From assembly GCF_030053425.1 (NCBI RefSeq), contig NZ_JASGBI010000001.1, positions 2,612,001 to 2,676,000 on the forward strand: DNA of 64,000 bases, given 5' to 3'. Shown one piece after another: positions 17,771 to 25,846 of this stretch. The number at the start of each line of letters is the position of its first letter. The stretch's first letter is position 1. The position numbers and the translations under genes were made by a program. The notes below the pieces were generated by a model. That model searched no databases. It was not told the origin of the DNA and saw only the letters and a program-made list of their open reading frames with translations. Origin of the DNA: Lysobacter stagni. Lineage in GTDB: Bacteria; Pseudomonadota; Gammaproteobacteria; Xanthomonadales; Xanthomonadaceae.

Positions 17771-17869
17771 GTGTGGCTTCAGTGTCCGCGGGGTATGAGG
17801 AGAGTTCCTGCGGGACTTTGCGGGCATTGAAACGGCGCAACACGGCCCCTTTTCAGGGAGAGAGGAGCG

Positions 17870-18229
17870 ATGACGATGAATACCAAACTGTTCTACGCAG
17901 AGAGCTCGATCGCCGTGGAAGCGGTGGACATGGACGAGGAGATTGCGCACTGGATGCACCACTACCGCAATTACGTCCCCGGCTTTCGTACCCAGGACTA
18001 CCTGCCCGCGCTCAAGCTGGGTCTCGACGCCTATCTGCGCGGCCACGGCCAGGATTTCGAAGCGATGACAGAAAGCCTGCAAACCAGCTACGAGCGCGTG
18101 CGTGGTCCATCGCGGTTGGACTGGAACGAGGCGCTGCCCGTGGCGATGGCCGCGTGGACGCGATTGGCCGAACGCAACGCGGTGCGTCGGCTGGGCGACG
18201 GCGCATTCGGTTTCGCCGCGCTTAGCTGA
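17870..18229 (+). CDS. Small hypothetical protein under a sigma-54 promoter
   Basis: I do not recognise this 119-aa protein. It has no signal peptide or membrane segment, is mixed acidic/basic and mostly alpha-helical in appearance, and contains an aromatic/His-rich stretch HWMHHYRNYVPGF followed by YLPALKLGLDAYLRG. Two start codons compete: ATG 17870, and ATG 17876, which is better spaced from GGAG. The -24/-12 box about 100 bp upstream and the divergent NtrC-type gene make it the most likely direct target of that regulator. Confidence 0.8.
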   Translation: MTMNTKLFYAESSIAVEAVDMDEEIAHWMHHYRNYVPGFRTQDYLPALKLGLDAYLRGHGQDFEAMTESLQTSYERVRGPSRLDWNEALPVAMAAWTRLAERNAVRRLGDGAFGFAALS

Positions 18230-18237
18230 AGATTGAA

Positions 18238-18266
18238 GGGGAACCGGGCAGGGAAGCCCGATCCCC
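18238..18266. terminator. Imperfect hairpin between converging genes
   Basis: GGGGA / TCCCC and CGGGC / GCCCG arms stack into one stem with a small internal bulge. It lies just after the stop of the sigma-54 target gene and 19 bp before the CBS gene stop. There is no U-tract. Confidence 0.4.
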
Positions 18267-18284
18267 GTCCCACGCATGTCGTGC

Positions 18285-18698
18285 TCAGTGGGGGCGTGCG
18301 ACACCCTTGAGCAGTTCCTCCGAGGAGTGATCGTCGCCGCTGTAGGCGAAGTCGGAAAGCGAGACGAATCCCACCAGCCGCTTCTCGCGGTTGATCACCG
18401 GCAGACGCCGTACCTGAAGATCGGCCATGTTGCGGGCCACATCGTCCAGCTCGTCGTCGTCGAAGCAATAGCGGATCCGCTCGGTCATCACCTCGCGAAC
18501 GGGTGTGTCGGCGCTCATGCCCCTGGCGACCGCGCGGATGGCGATGTCGCGATCGGTGACCATGCCGACCAGCCGGTCGCCATCGCCGACCGGCAGGCTG
18601 CCGACATCCATGCGCTGCATGGTCTCCGCCGCCTCGCGTATGGTGCGGTGGGGCGCCGTAAGGAAGACGTCGGTGTTCATGATTTCAGCCACTTTCAC
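18285..18698 (-). CDS. CBS-domain pair protein
   Basis: Soluble 137-aa protein made of two CBS motifs (about 7-60 and 72-125) that together form one Bateman module, a sensor of adenine nucleotides. The motifs GSLPVGDGDRLVGMVTDRDIAIR and RRLPVINREKRLVGFVSLSD show both halves. There is no fused enzyme or channel, so it probably acts as a regulatory subunit or stress protein. GTG start with GGAG 8 nt upstream. It is divergent from glsB. Confidence 0.9.
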   Translation of the reverse strand: MKVAEIMNTDVFLTAPHRTIREAAETMQRMDVGSLPVGDGDRLVGMVTDRDIAIRAVARGMSADTPVREVMTERIRYCFDDDELDDVARNMADLQVRRLPVINREKRLVGFVSLSDFAYSGDDHSSEELLKGVARPH

Positions 18699-18869
18699 GG
18701 CAGTCGCTCCAGTCAGTCGGACGGAACATCGACGATTGCACAGCGACGATTGCGCGTGCGTGAAGCGCGCGCGCCGCCCGTGCAGGTCGTGTCACGACGC
18801 CCATTCACACACGCTCGCGTCACGGGGTGCTGCCTAGCATCCGCCGCTCATGGCACAGGAGGGCTGGGC

Positions 18870-19142
18870 ATGGGCATCATCATCTGGTTGGTCGTGGGTG
18901 GCGTCGTGGGTTGGCTGGCAAGCCTGATCATGCGGCGCGACGCGCAGCAGGGCATCCTGCTCAACATCGTCGTCGGCATCGTGGGTGCATTCATCGGCGG
19001 ATGGCTGGGCGGCATGCTCGGCATCGGCGGCGGCGACATCAATGACGGCAACTTCAGCGTGAGCGGACTGCTGCTGTCGCTAGTCGGTGCGGTGGTGCTG
19101 CTGGCCATCGTCAACCTGTTCACGCGCGGGCGCGCCCGCTGA
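18870..19142 (+). CDS. GlsB/YeaQ/YmgE-family inner-membrane protein
   Basis: Hydrophobic 90-aa protein with three glycine-rich membrane helices (about 2-20, 30-52, 62-85). The family start MGIIIWLVVGGVVGWLAS and the mid-protein GAFIGGWLGG are diagnostic of transglycosylase-associated (YeaQ/YmgE) proteins, which are stress-induced and of uncertain biochemical role. The textbook SD AGGAGG sits 7 nt before the ATG; the longer frame from 18276 is not translated. It may share stress regulation with the divergent CBS gene. Confidence 0.92.
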   Translation: MGIIIWLVVGGVVGWLASLIMRRDAQQGILLNIVVGIVGAFIGGWLGGMLGIGGGDINDGNFSVSGLLLSLVGAVVLLAIVNLFTRGRAR

Positions 19143-19163
19143 TCGCATTCGCCGGGGACGGTG

Positions 19164-19186
19164 ATGGCGGTTCCGACCACCGCCAT
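19164..19186 (+). terminator. Stem-loop after glsB-type gene
   Basis: Perfect 7-bp stem ATGGCGG / CCGCCAT, 9-nt loop, 21 nt after the stop codon. Only a short TTCGT follows, so the terminator is weak at best. Confidence 0.4.
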
Positions 19187-19225
19187 TCGTGGTGCGGGTA
19201 TGGTTGTAAAGTGGTGTCGGGTACC

Positions 19226-19253
19226 GGCGTCGCCCTCGTCGAAGGGCGACGCC
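19226..19253. terminator. Strong 11-bp stem-loop
   Basis: GGCGTCGCCCT / AGGGCGACGCC with a 6-nt loop, perfect pairing. It lies between the glsB-type gene and the converging GIY-YIG gene. There is no T-run, so it may be a bidirectional barrier or an RNA-stability element. Confidence 0.45.
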
Positions 19254-19318
19254 AGACGCTGGCGGCGGGAGCCTGTTGGTGATCTGACGCGACGAGTCGC
19301 AGGCGACTGCCCGGACGA

Positions 19319-19939
19319 TCAGCCCCGTCGTTGCGCACGCCAGTGCGCGAGTGCGGCCGGCAGGAAGTCGCCGACCGCGATTCCCAGCGCTTCATACGCA
19401 TCGAGTCGATCGAGCACCCGTTGACGCAGGTCCGCCAACGCGGGCGCGTCCAGATGCGCGGGTTCGCCCTGTACGGCGTCCAGCACCGCCGCGCCCCAGT
19501 CGAACAGTGCGTCCGCACCGCGCAGCAGTTCCGCGCGCAGCCAGGGACGCAGCGGAGCGTGGACGGTATGGCCGATGCCGCGCAGGCGTTCGGCCTCGTC
19601 GGTCAGCAGCGCCTGCGCGCCGCGATACCACTCGGTGTGTCCGGCGGCCTCACGGCGGACGGTGAGCGGCGAGGGCGCGCCGTGTTCGGCGAGCCGATGG
19701 CCCAGGTCCAGTTCCAGCCGGCGTGCATCGCGCACGGTTTCGGTTTCCACCAGCACCGCGCGGTCGAGGTCGAAGAACTCGAAGTAGCGCGTGTGCAGCG
19801 CTTGCATGCGCTGCAGCGGATGACGCGAGAAGCCCAGCTTGAGCAGGTCCTCGTACGCACACGGAAGCACGTACAGATAGCACGCGCCTTCGCTGGGGCC
19901 GTGCGTGACTTCGGGGGCGGAACTGCGCAGGAAGGGCAT
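19319..19939 (-). CDS. GIY-YIG / T5orf172-like domain protein
   Basis: Protein of 206 aa whose first half resembles the T5orf172 (Mug113) branch of the GIY-YIG nuclease fold: YLYVLPCAYEDLLKLGFSRHP replaces the GIY...YIG strands, with LQRMQALHTRYFEFFDLDRA, then a conserved Glu in ETETVRDARRLELDLGHRLAEH, and EWYRG at about 100. The second half is a helical region of unknown function. Nuclease activity is uncertain because the first strand is degenerate. It is divergent from topoisomerase IB across 65 bp, and no SD is visible. Confidence 0.65.
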   Translation of the reverse strand: MPFLRSSAPEVTHGPSEGACYLYVLPCAYEDLLKLGFSRHPLQRMQALHTRYFEFFDLDRAVLVETETVRDARRLELDLGHRLAEHGAPSPLTVRREAAGHTEWYRGAQALLTDEAERLRGIGHTVHAPLRPWLRAELLRGADALFDWGAAVLDAVQGEPAHLDAPALADLRQRVLDRLDAYEALGIAVGDFLPAALAHWRAQRRG

Positions 19940-20004
19940 GCGCGCATCATCGCGCAGGCGGCGTCACCACGTGGCGTTGATGCGCGGGTCGCAATGCTGC
20001 GCGC

Positions 20005-21087
20005 ATGGCACGTTCCAGACCCGCCGCAGCGCCGGCGCCGGACAACGGCGCCGCCGAATCGGCGTCGCACGGCGGACTGGTGTACGTCAGCGACGACCAG
20101 CCCGGACTGCGCCGTATCCGCGCGGGCCGCGGCTTCCGCTATGTCGATCCGCAAGGCCGCACCGTGCGCGATGCCGGCACGCTGGCGCGCATCCGTGCGC
20201 TGGCCATTCCGCCGGCCTACCGTGATGTGTGGATCTGCCTGCGGCCCAATGGGCATCTCCAGGCATCGGGTCGCGACGCACGCGGACGCAAGCAGTATCG
20301 ATATCACCCGCGCTGGAAGCAGGTGCGCGATGCGCGCAAGTTCGACCGCATCGTCGCCTTCGCCGCGGCGCTTCCTCGCCTGCGACGCGTGCTGCGCCGC
20401 GACCTGGCCCGCGAAGGCGTCGGCCGCGAGAAGGTGGTGGCGCTGGTGGTGGCCGTGCTGGCCGACACGCGGGTGCGCGTGGGCAATGCCGAATACCAGC
20501 GCGACAACCGCTCCTACGGCCTGACCACGTTGCGCAACCGACATGTCGAATTCCTGCGCGGCGGACGGGCGCACCTGCGCTTCCGGGGCAAGGGCGGGCA
20601 GGAACACGACGCCGTGCTCGACGATGCTCGCCTCACACGCCTGGTGCGCCGCTGCCAGCAACTGCCGGGGCAGTTGCTGTTCCAGTACGTCGACGATGCG
20701 GGGAACGTGCAACCGGTGGACTCCGGCCTGGTCAACGACTACCTGCGCGAGTCGATGGGCGATGACTTCACCGCCAAGGATTTCCGCACCTGGGGCGGCA
20801 CGCTGGACGCGATCCAGCGCCTCGCGCGGTGCGAGGTGCCCATGAAGGACGACGGCACGCCCCACGTGGCCGAGGTGACCTCGCTGCGCAATGGCGTGAT
20901 CGCCGAGGTGGCCGCGGGCCTGGGCAACACGCCGGCCGTGTGCCGTGCCTCGTACATCGACCCCCTGGTGTTCGAGTGCTGGGAAGACGGCCGGCTGCAA
21001 CGTGCCGTGGCCAATGCGCGCGGGGAGCGGCAGTGGGAACAGGCGGCGCTGCGCCTGTTGCGACGGGGGCGGAGAAGGGCGCGATGA
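20005..21087 (+). CDS. topIB: DNA topoisomerase IB (poxvirus type)
   Basis: Eukaryote/poxvirus-like type IB topoisomerase of 360 aa that relaxes supercoils through a 3'-phosphotyrosine intermediate without ATP. The N-terminal domain (about 20-95) contains GLVYVSDDQPGLRRIRAG; the catalytic domain shows RVGNAEY (Arg), FRGKGG (Lys), FTAKDFRTWGGT (Arg261) and the nucleophile Tyr317 in CRASYIDP. As in other bacterial members, Asn (GLGNTP) occupies the position of the viral active-site His. Common in Xanthomonadaceae and other soil proteobacteria. It ends before the autotransporter promoter region. Confidence 0.92.
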   Translation: MARSRPAAAPAPDNGAAESASHGGLVYVSDDQPGLRRIRAGRGFRYVDPQGRTVRDAGTLARIRALAIPPAYRDVWICLRPNGHLQASGRDARGRKQYRYHPRWKQVRDARKFDRIVAFAAALPRLRRVLRRDLAREGVGREKVVALVVAVLADTRVRVGNAEYQRDNRSYGLTTLRNRHVEFLRGGRAHLRFRGKGGQEHDAVLDDARLTRLVRRCQQLPGQLLFQYVDDAGNVQPVDSGLVNDYLRESMGDDFTAKDFRTWGGTLDAIQRLARCEVPMKDDGTPHVAEVTSLRNGVIAEVAAGLGNTPAVCRASYIDPLVFECWEDGRLQRAVANARGERQWEQAALRLLRRGRRRAR

Positions 21088-21284
21088 GGGGATGCGTGAT
21101 GCGCGCGCCCTGATGTCGGCGCTTCGCGACCTCCGCAACCCCGCATAGCGCGCCTCGCGATGCCAACTTTGCCGAATCTGGCGCGTCGTGCCAGAAAAAT
21201 GTGATCGGGTTCAAGAATGTCGGCCCGTTGACGATAAACCTCATCGAGCGGGGCTCCTCACACCGGACCCCGCCCATTTCGCGC

Positions 21285-21299
21285 TGGCACGCCCATTGC
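21285..21299 (+). promoter_or_regulatory. Sigma-54 (-24/-12) promoter of the autotransporter
   Basis: TGGCAC-GCCCA-TTGC followed by A is a perfect consensus with GG and GC 10 bp apart. Predicted start near 21311, 88 nt before the ATG at 21399. Upstream (21177-21195) lies TCTGGC-N7-GCCAGA, a possible activator site. The whole 21088-21398 gap contains no gene. Confidence 0.8.
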
Positions 21300-21398
21300 A
21301 CGACAGTCGCCGCAACGCATCGCCGTTGCCGATCGGCTGTGCGCGTGCGTGCCCGCCCGTTCTGCATTTCTTTTACTTCAGCGGGGGAGCCGCATCTG

Positions 21399-24300
21399 AT
21401 GAATCATGTATTTCGCGTTGTATGGAACCGTGCCCTGAACCAATGGGTCGTGGCCTCAGAACTGGTCCGCGGCCGCGTCAAGGGGGCGCGCTCCGTCAGC
21501 GCAGGTGTCGCCGATGCCACGATGACGCGGCTGGGCGCGGGCATCCTCACCGTGCTGCTCGGCATGCCCATGGCGCATGCGCACACCATCTCGATCGGTT
21601 ACGAAAACTCCGGCGACCGGTCGCTGACCTTCTGGTACGGCACCTACCATCCGGCTTCGCAGACGACCTACACCGAAGGTTCGCTGCGCCTGCAGGGCCC
21701 CAACGGCATGGACGTCACGCTGCCGTTCGCGCTGCTGTCGCATGGCAAACCCGGTGGACTGGTCGATGGCGACACCAACTTCTACAACAACGGGCTAGGC
21801 GCGCTGGGCGGCATCAACCTGGACCCGCGCGGTGAACCCGCGAACTGGCAGGGCCTGCAGTTCACCAACCTGTTCGCCGGCACGTACACCTTCACCTACG
21901 TGCCCATCGCCAACCCGACGCAGGTCTGGGCGCCGGAAAGCCCGGTGATTCTGAGCAGCACGATCACCATCATCACCGCCGACCTGAGCACCGCGCCGCG
22001 CATCGAGACCGGCCAGGTCGTGAACGAAACGCAGGTCGGCGACCCGCTGCTGTTCGACGGCGGCACGCTGCGCATCGAACACGACACCACGCTGCCGCAG
22101 GATGTTTCGTTCACCAATGCCGGCGGCACGCTGGACACCAACGGTCATGAGCTGTGGCTCAACGGCGACATCGACGGCCGCGGCGACATGACCAAGGAAG
22201 GCGACGGCACGCTGTTCCTGCGCGGCAACAACACCAACACGGGCGACATCGTCATCAACGACGGCATCGTCAACGTGATCGCGGACAGCAACCTGGGCTC
22301 GCCCGACTCGAACGTGATCTTCAACGGCGGCACGCTGCAGTGGGGCGACGATTTCGACCTGGGCAACCAGCGCGACCTCGTCCTCAACGCCGGCGGCGGC
22401 ACGCTGGACGTCCAGACGCACGACACGCACATCGACCAGGCCATCACCGGCACGGGCGATCTGACCAAGACCGGCACCGGCACGCTGGAACTGGCCGGCA
22501 ACAACACCTACACCGGCGGCACCACCATCGACGAGGGAACGCTGGCGCTGGTCGGCAACGGCTCGCTGGCGAACTCCGACGGCGTCGCGATCGGCAGCGA
22601 TGGCACGCTCGACATCTCCGGCGCCAACGGCGACGCGACGCTGACCGGCCTCACCGGCGACGGTGACGTGGCGTTGGGCGGCAACAGCCTGACGCTGACC
22701 GGCGGCAATGGCAGCTTCGACGGTCGCATCGACGGCACCGGTTCGGTGATCGTCACCGGCGGCACGCAGGCGCTGACCGGCAACAACGGCTTCAGCGGTG
22801 GCCTGGTCGTCGCGGGCGGCACCGTGCAGGTGTCCAGCGATGCCAGCTTCGGCACCGGTGTCGTCACCATCGGCGACGGCGTGCTGCAGACCACTGGCGG
22901 CTTCACCAGCGACAACGATTTCGTGCTGTCCTCGACGCACGCCGTCGTCGATACGGCCGGCCACGACGTCACCTTCAACGGCGACCTGTCCGGCAGCGGC
23001 AGCCTCAACAAGATCGGCGACGGCACGCTCACGCTGAAGGGCGAGAACTCGCAGGACGGCCTGAACGTGAAGGGTGGCACGGTCGAGTTCGCGTCCGACG
23101 CTTCGCTCGGCCGCGCCGGAAGCGTGGTCACCATCGCCGACAACACCACGTTGCGTTCGCTGGACTCGATGACGATCACGCATGAGATCTTCGTCGACAA
23201 CACGCGTTCGGCCGTGTTCGACACCAACGGTTTCGACATCACCGTGGCCGGCGACATCGGCGGCTCGGGCATCGTGCAGAAGCTCGGCGGCGGCGTGCTG
23301 ACGCTGTCGGGCAACAACAGCCAGGTGCTGATGCAGGTGCAGGGCGGTTCCATCGCCGTGACCTCGCAGGAAGCGGCGGGCGCTGCCGGCGGCGACATCT
23401 ATATCGGGCAGGACGGCAACTTCACCGCACTGTCGGGCATGAACGTGACGCAGAACGTGCACGTCACCGGTGACAACGCGCGCTTCGAAACGCGCGGTGC
23501 GCCGGTCTCGCTGACCGGTTCGCTGGACGGCAGCCACTGCCTGATCAAGTCCGGCTCGGGCCGCCTGGACATGCGCGCCGGCGGTTCCAACGCCATCGGC
23601 GCGTGCATCGAGCAGGGCGACCTGGCCTTCAACAGCACCTTCGCGGGCAACGTGTGGGTGTACGCCGACGGCACCGCCAGCGGCAGCGGCCGCGTGGAAG
23701 GTTCGATGGACGTGAAGGGCGTGCTGTCGCCGGGCAATTCGCCGGGCACGCTGGTGGTGGCGGGCAATGTCGTGCAGAACGCGGGCAGCGTGCTCGTGGC
23801 CGACATCGATGGCCGCACCGCGGGCAACGGTGCGGGTCACTTCGACACGCTGCGCGTGGTTGGCGCCGGCCACACGTACACGGCCGGCGGTGAGCTGCAG
23901 CCGATCCTGCGTGGCATCACCGGCGACGCCACCAACACCTTCGTGCCGAACGTGGGCGACAGCTTCGCCATCGTCCAGGCCGAAGGTGGCGTGACCGGTT
24001 CCTACGACAGCCTGCTGCAGCCGCAGTCGGGCCTGGCCGCCAACACCCGCTTCGACGTGCGCTACGACGCCAACGCGGTGGTGCTGATGGTGACGCCGGA
24101 CCGCTACGAGCTGGCCATGTCCACCCGCAACACCGCCGCCGTCGGCGCCGCCATCGACGCGGTCCGTACCGCTGCGGGCGCGCGTGGCACGGATGGTACC
24201 GCTCGCGTGGAATCGAGCCTGATGGGCCTGCGACTGGCGGACATGGCGTCGGCGTTCGACCAGCTCGACGGCGAGTTCCACGCCACCACGCGCGGCGTGC

Positions 24301-25217
24301 TGGCCGACGATGCCCGTCGCGTGCGCGAGGCCGCGCTGGACCGCATGAGCGGTGGTCGTTCGCCGCTGGCGAAGACGCAGCAGCCGGGCGATGCGGTGTG
24401 GGCGCAGGTGCTCATGGCGGGCGGTTCGCTCGACAGCGACGGCAATGCCGGCGCCGCCGAGTACAACGGCAGCGGCCTGCTGGTCGGCGCGGAACACCGC
24501 TTCGAGAACGGCTGGCAACTCGGCGTGATGGGTGGCAGTGAACGCACCGACATGGAAGTCGCCTCGCGCGCCTCCAGCGGCGATGCCGACACGCTGCACC
24601 TGGGCCTGTACGCCGACCAAAGCTGGGGCGCGTTCGCCGTGCGCGGTGGCGTGGGCGTGGCGCAGCATTCGATCGACAGCGAGCGTTTCGTCAACCTGCC
24701 AGGCCTCAGCCAGCGTCTGGTGGCCGACTACGATGCGCAGACCCGCCAGGCGTACGTGGAAGGCGGCTACGCCATCGAAGGCGAGCACGGTTCGCTGGAG
24801 CCGTACGTGCAGTTCGCCCGCGTGGAGACGAAGAACGACGCGTTCGCCGAAACCGGTGGCAGCGTTGCGTTGAACGTGGACGGTGAAACGACCACGCTGG
24901 ACGTGTCGACGGTCGGCGTCCGCGGTGAGCTGTCGCTGACCAGCGGCGGCACCGGCGAGGGCTGGTTCAACCTGCGCGGCGGCCTGGGCTGGCGTCATGC
25001 GTCGGGCGATCTGTCGTCGCAGACCCGCCTGGGCTGGAACGGCGGCGCCGACTTCAGCGTTGCCGGCACTCCGCTGGCCGAAGACGCCGCGGTGGCAGAA
25101 CTGGGTGTGTCGGCCTGGCTGAGCCCGCGCACGCTGCTGGAAGTGGGCTACGAAGGCCAGTACGCCGATGAAGGACGCGACCACCAGGCCATGGCACGCC
25201 TGTCGATCCGCTTCTGA
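21399..25217 (+). CDS. Type Va autotransporter with ESPR signal and PATR-repeat passenger
   Basis: Surface or secreted protein of 1272 aa. It opens with an extended signal peptide region (MNHVFRVVWNRALNQWVVASE) and a hydrophobic core ending at AHA near residue 61. The passenger (about 62-980) is Gly/Asn/Asp/Thr-rich and carries repeated autotransporter-associated beta-strand units such as GDGTLFLRGNNTNTGDI and GTGTLELAGNNTYTGGTT, predicting a long beta-helix. The C-terminal autotransporter beta-barrel (about 1000-1272) ends in the outer-membrane signature ARLSIRF. No catalytic triad or RGD is seen, so adhesion or biofilm is the likeliest role. SD GGGGAG precedes the ATG; the upstream frame from 21201 overlaps the promoter. 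Confidence 0.93.
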   Translation: MNHVFRVVWNRALNQWVVASELVRGRVKGARSVSAGVADATMTRLGAGILTVLLGMPMAHAHTISIGYENSGDRSLTFWYGTYHPASQTTYTEGSLRLQGPNGMDVTLPFALLSHGKPGGLVDGDTNFYNNGLGALGGINLDPRGEPANWQGLQFTNLFAGTYTFTYVPIANPTQVWAPESPVILSSTITIITADLSTAPRIETGQVVNETQVGDPLLFDGGTLRIEHDTTLPQDVSFTNAGGTLDTNGHELWLNGDIDGRGDMTKEGDGTLFLRGNNTNTGDIVINDGIVNVIADSNLGSPDSNVIFNGGTLQWGDDFDLGNQRDLVLNAGGGTLDVQTHDTHIDQAITGTGDLTKTGTGTLELAGNNTYTGGTTIDEGTLALVGNGSLANSDGVAIGSDGTLDISGANGDATLTGLTGDGDVALGGNSLTLTGGNGSFDGRIDGTGSVIVTGGTQALTGNNGFSGGLVVAGGTVQVSSDASFGTGVVTIGDGVLQTTGGFTSDNDFVLSSTHAVVDTAGHDVTFNGDLSGSGSLNKIGDGTLTLKGENSQDGLNVKGGTVEFASDASLGRAGSVVTIADNTTLRSLDSMTITHEIFVDNTRSAVFDTNGFDITVAGDIGGSGIVQKLGGGVLTLSGNNSQVLMQVQGGSIAVTSQEAAGAAGGDIYIGQDGNFTALSGMNVTQNVHVTGDNARFETRGAPVSLTGSLDGSHCLIKSGSGRLDMRAGGSNAIGACIEQGDLAFNSTFAGNVWVYADGTASGSGRVEGSMDVKGVLSPGNSPGTLVVAGNVVQNAGSVLVADIDGRTAGNGAGHFDTLRVVGAGHTYTAGGELQPILRGITGDATNTFVPNVGDSFAIVQAEGGVTGSYDSLLQPQSGLAANTRFDVRYDANAVVLMVTPDRYELAMSTRNTAAVGAAIDAVRTAAGARGTDGTARVESSLMGLRLADMASAFDQLDGEFHATTRGVLADDARRVREAALDRMSGGRSPLAKTQQPGDAVWAQVLMAGGSLDSDGNAGAAEYNGSGLLVGAEHRFENGWQLGVMGGSERTDMEVASRASSGDADTLHLGLYADQSWGAFAVRGGVGVAQHSIDSERFVNLPGLSQRLVADYDAQTRQAYVEGGYAIEGEHGSLEPYVQFARVETKNDAFAETGGSVALNVDGETTTLDVSTVGVRGELSLTSGGTGEGWFNLRGGLGWRHASGDLSSQTRLGWNGGADFSVAGTPLAEDAAVAELGVSAWLSPRTLLEVGYEGQYADEGRDHQAMARLSIRF

Positions 25218-25272
25218 TCGCGGCGTTCGTCAGGAAAGCTCGCGACGAAGAAATGCGTTCGCGAGAACAGGG

Positions 25273-25296
25273 AAGGGGCGGCGAAAGCCGCCCCTT
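25273..25296. terminator. Bidirectional rho-independent terminator
   Basis: 10-bp perfect stem AAGGGGCGGC / GCCGCCCCTT with a GAAA tetraloop, followed on the plus strand by CTTCGTT. It lies between the converging autotransporter and the small minus-strand gene. Confidence 0.8.
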
Positions 25297-25301
25297 CTTC
25301 G

Positions 25302-25613
25302 TTACGGAACGTTGCGTGCGACGACGTGCGCGTCGCCTTCGTCGTGCCCGGCAGTCGCCGACGCATCGCGCATGGCGATGGAGCCGAGATCCTGGCCACT
25401 CAGGCGCGCGATGAGTTCGATGCCCCGGGCGGTTGGATCCCAGCGGCCGCCATCCTGTGTGGCCAGGCCCAACGCCGCCAGGCGGTGCATGGTCGGCGCC
25501 GCCATGAGCGCGCGTTCCCACGCGAACAGCTGCGCGCGGTTGCGCAGCGCCAGCAGGGCGAAGCGTTCGGTCTGGGTGAGTTCCGCGCCGGCGAGTCGAT
25601 GGGCTTTGTACAT
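25302..25613 (-). CDS. Hypothetical protein, winged-helix-like
   Basis: Protein of 103 aa from the ATG at 25613 (MYKAHRLAGAEL). It is helical, with LTQTERFALLALRNRAQLFAWERAL and a region (LAALGLATQDGGRWDPTARGIELIARL) that reads like the wing and last helix of a winged-HTH fold, but no named family is recognised. A GTG at 25652 would add 13 residues; neither start has a good SD. Confidence is moderate that it is expressed: it has a terminator just downstream and codon usage like its neighbours. Confidence 0.55.
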   Translation of the reverse strand: MYKAHRLAGAELTQTERFALLALRNRAQLFAWERALMAAPTMHRLAALGLATQDGGRWDPTARGIELIARLSGQDLGSIAMRDASATAGHDEGDAHVVARNVP

Positions 25614-25795
25614 GTGTCGTGTCGTAAGCGAGGGAACCGTCAGAATCCACACCCGCGGTCATCGCGAACCATCGGACGGCTCCGAATGAAGGGAGCGTGG
25701 ATGCGAGTGCGCGTGAAAGGGGCTGCGAAGGATCGTCGTGGTGGTTGGATGGCCGAAGGGCAGGGAATGCCTTCCGGGTGTTCGTGGCAGATCGG

Positions 25796-25820
25796 AAAGG
25801 CCCGCACGCGGCGGGCCTTT
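25796..25820 (-). terminator. Terminator of the LpoB operon
   Basis: 10-bp perfect stem AAAGGCCCGC / GCGGGCCTTT with a 5-nt loop, 26 nt after the stop of the last operon gene. A short run of Ts follows within the stem on the minus strand. Confidence 0.7.
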
Positions 25821-25846
25821 CTGGAACGATGGAAGCGCAGCGGCGC

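Noticed and set aside
21795..25184. 1129-aa open frame antisense to the autotransporter
   Set aside because: Shadow of the third-position GC bias of a real, domain-rich gene on the other strand. No start context and composition biased to Ala, Arg, Val and His.
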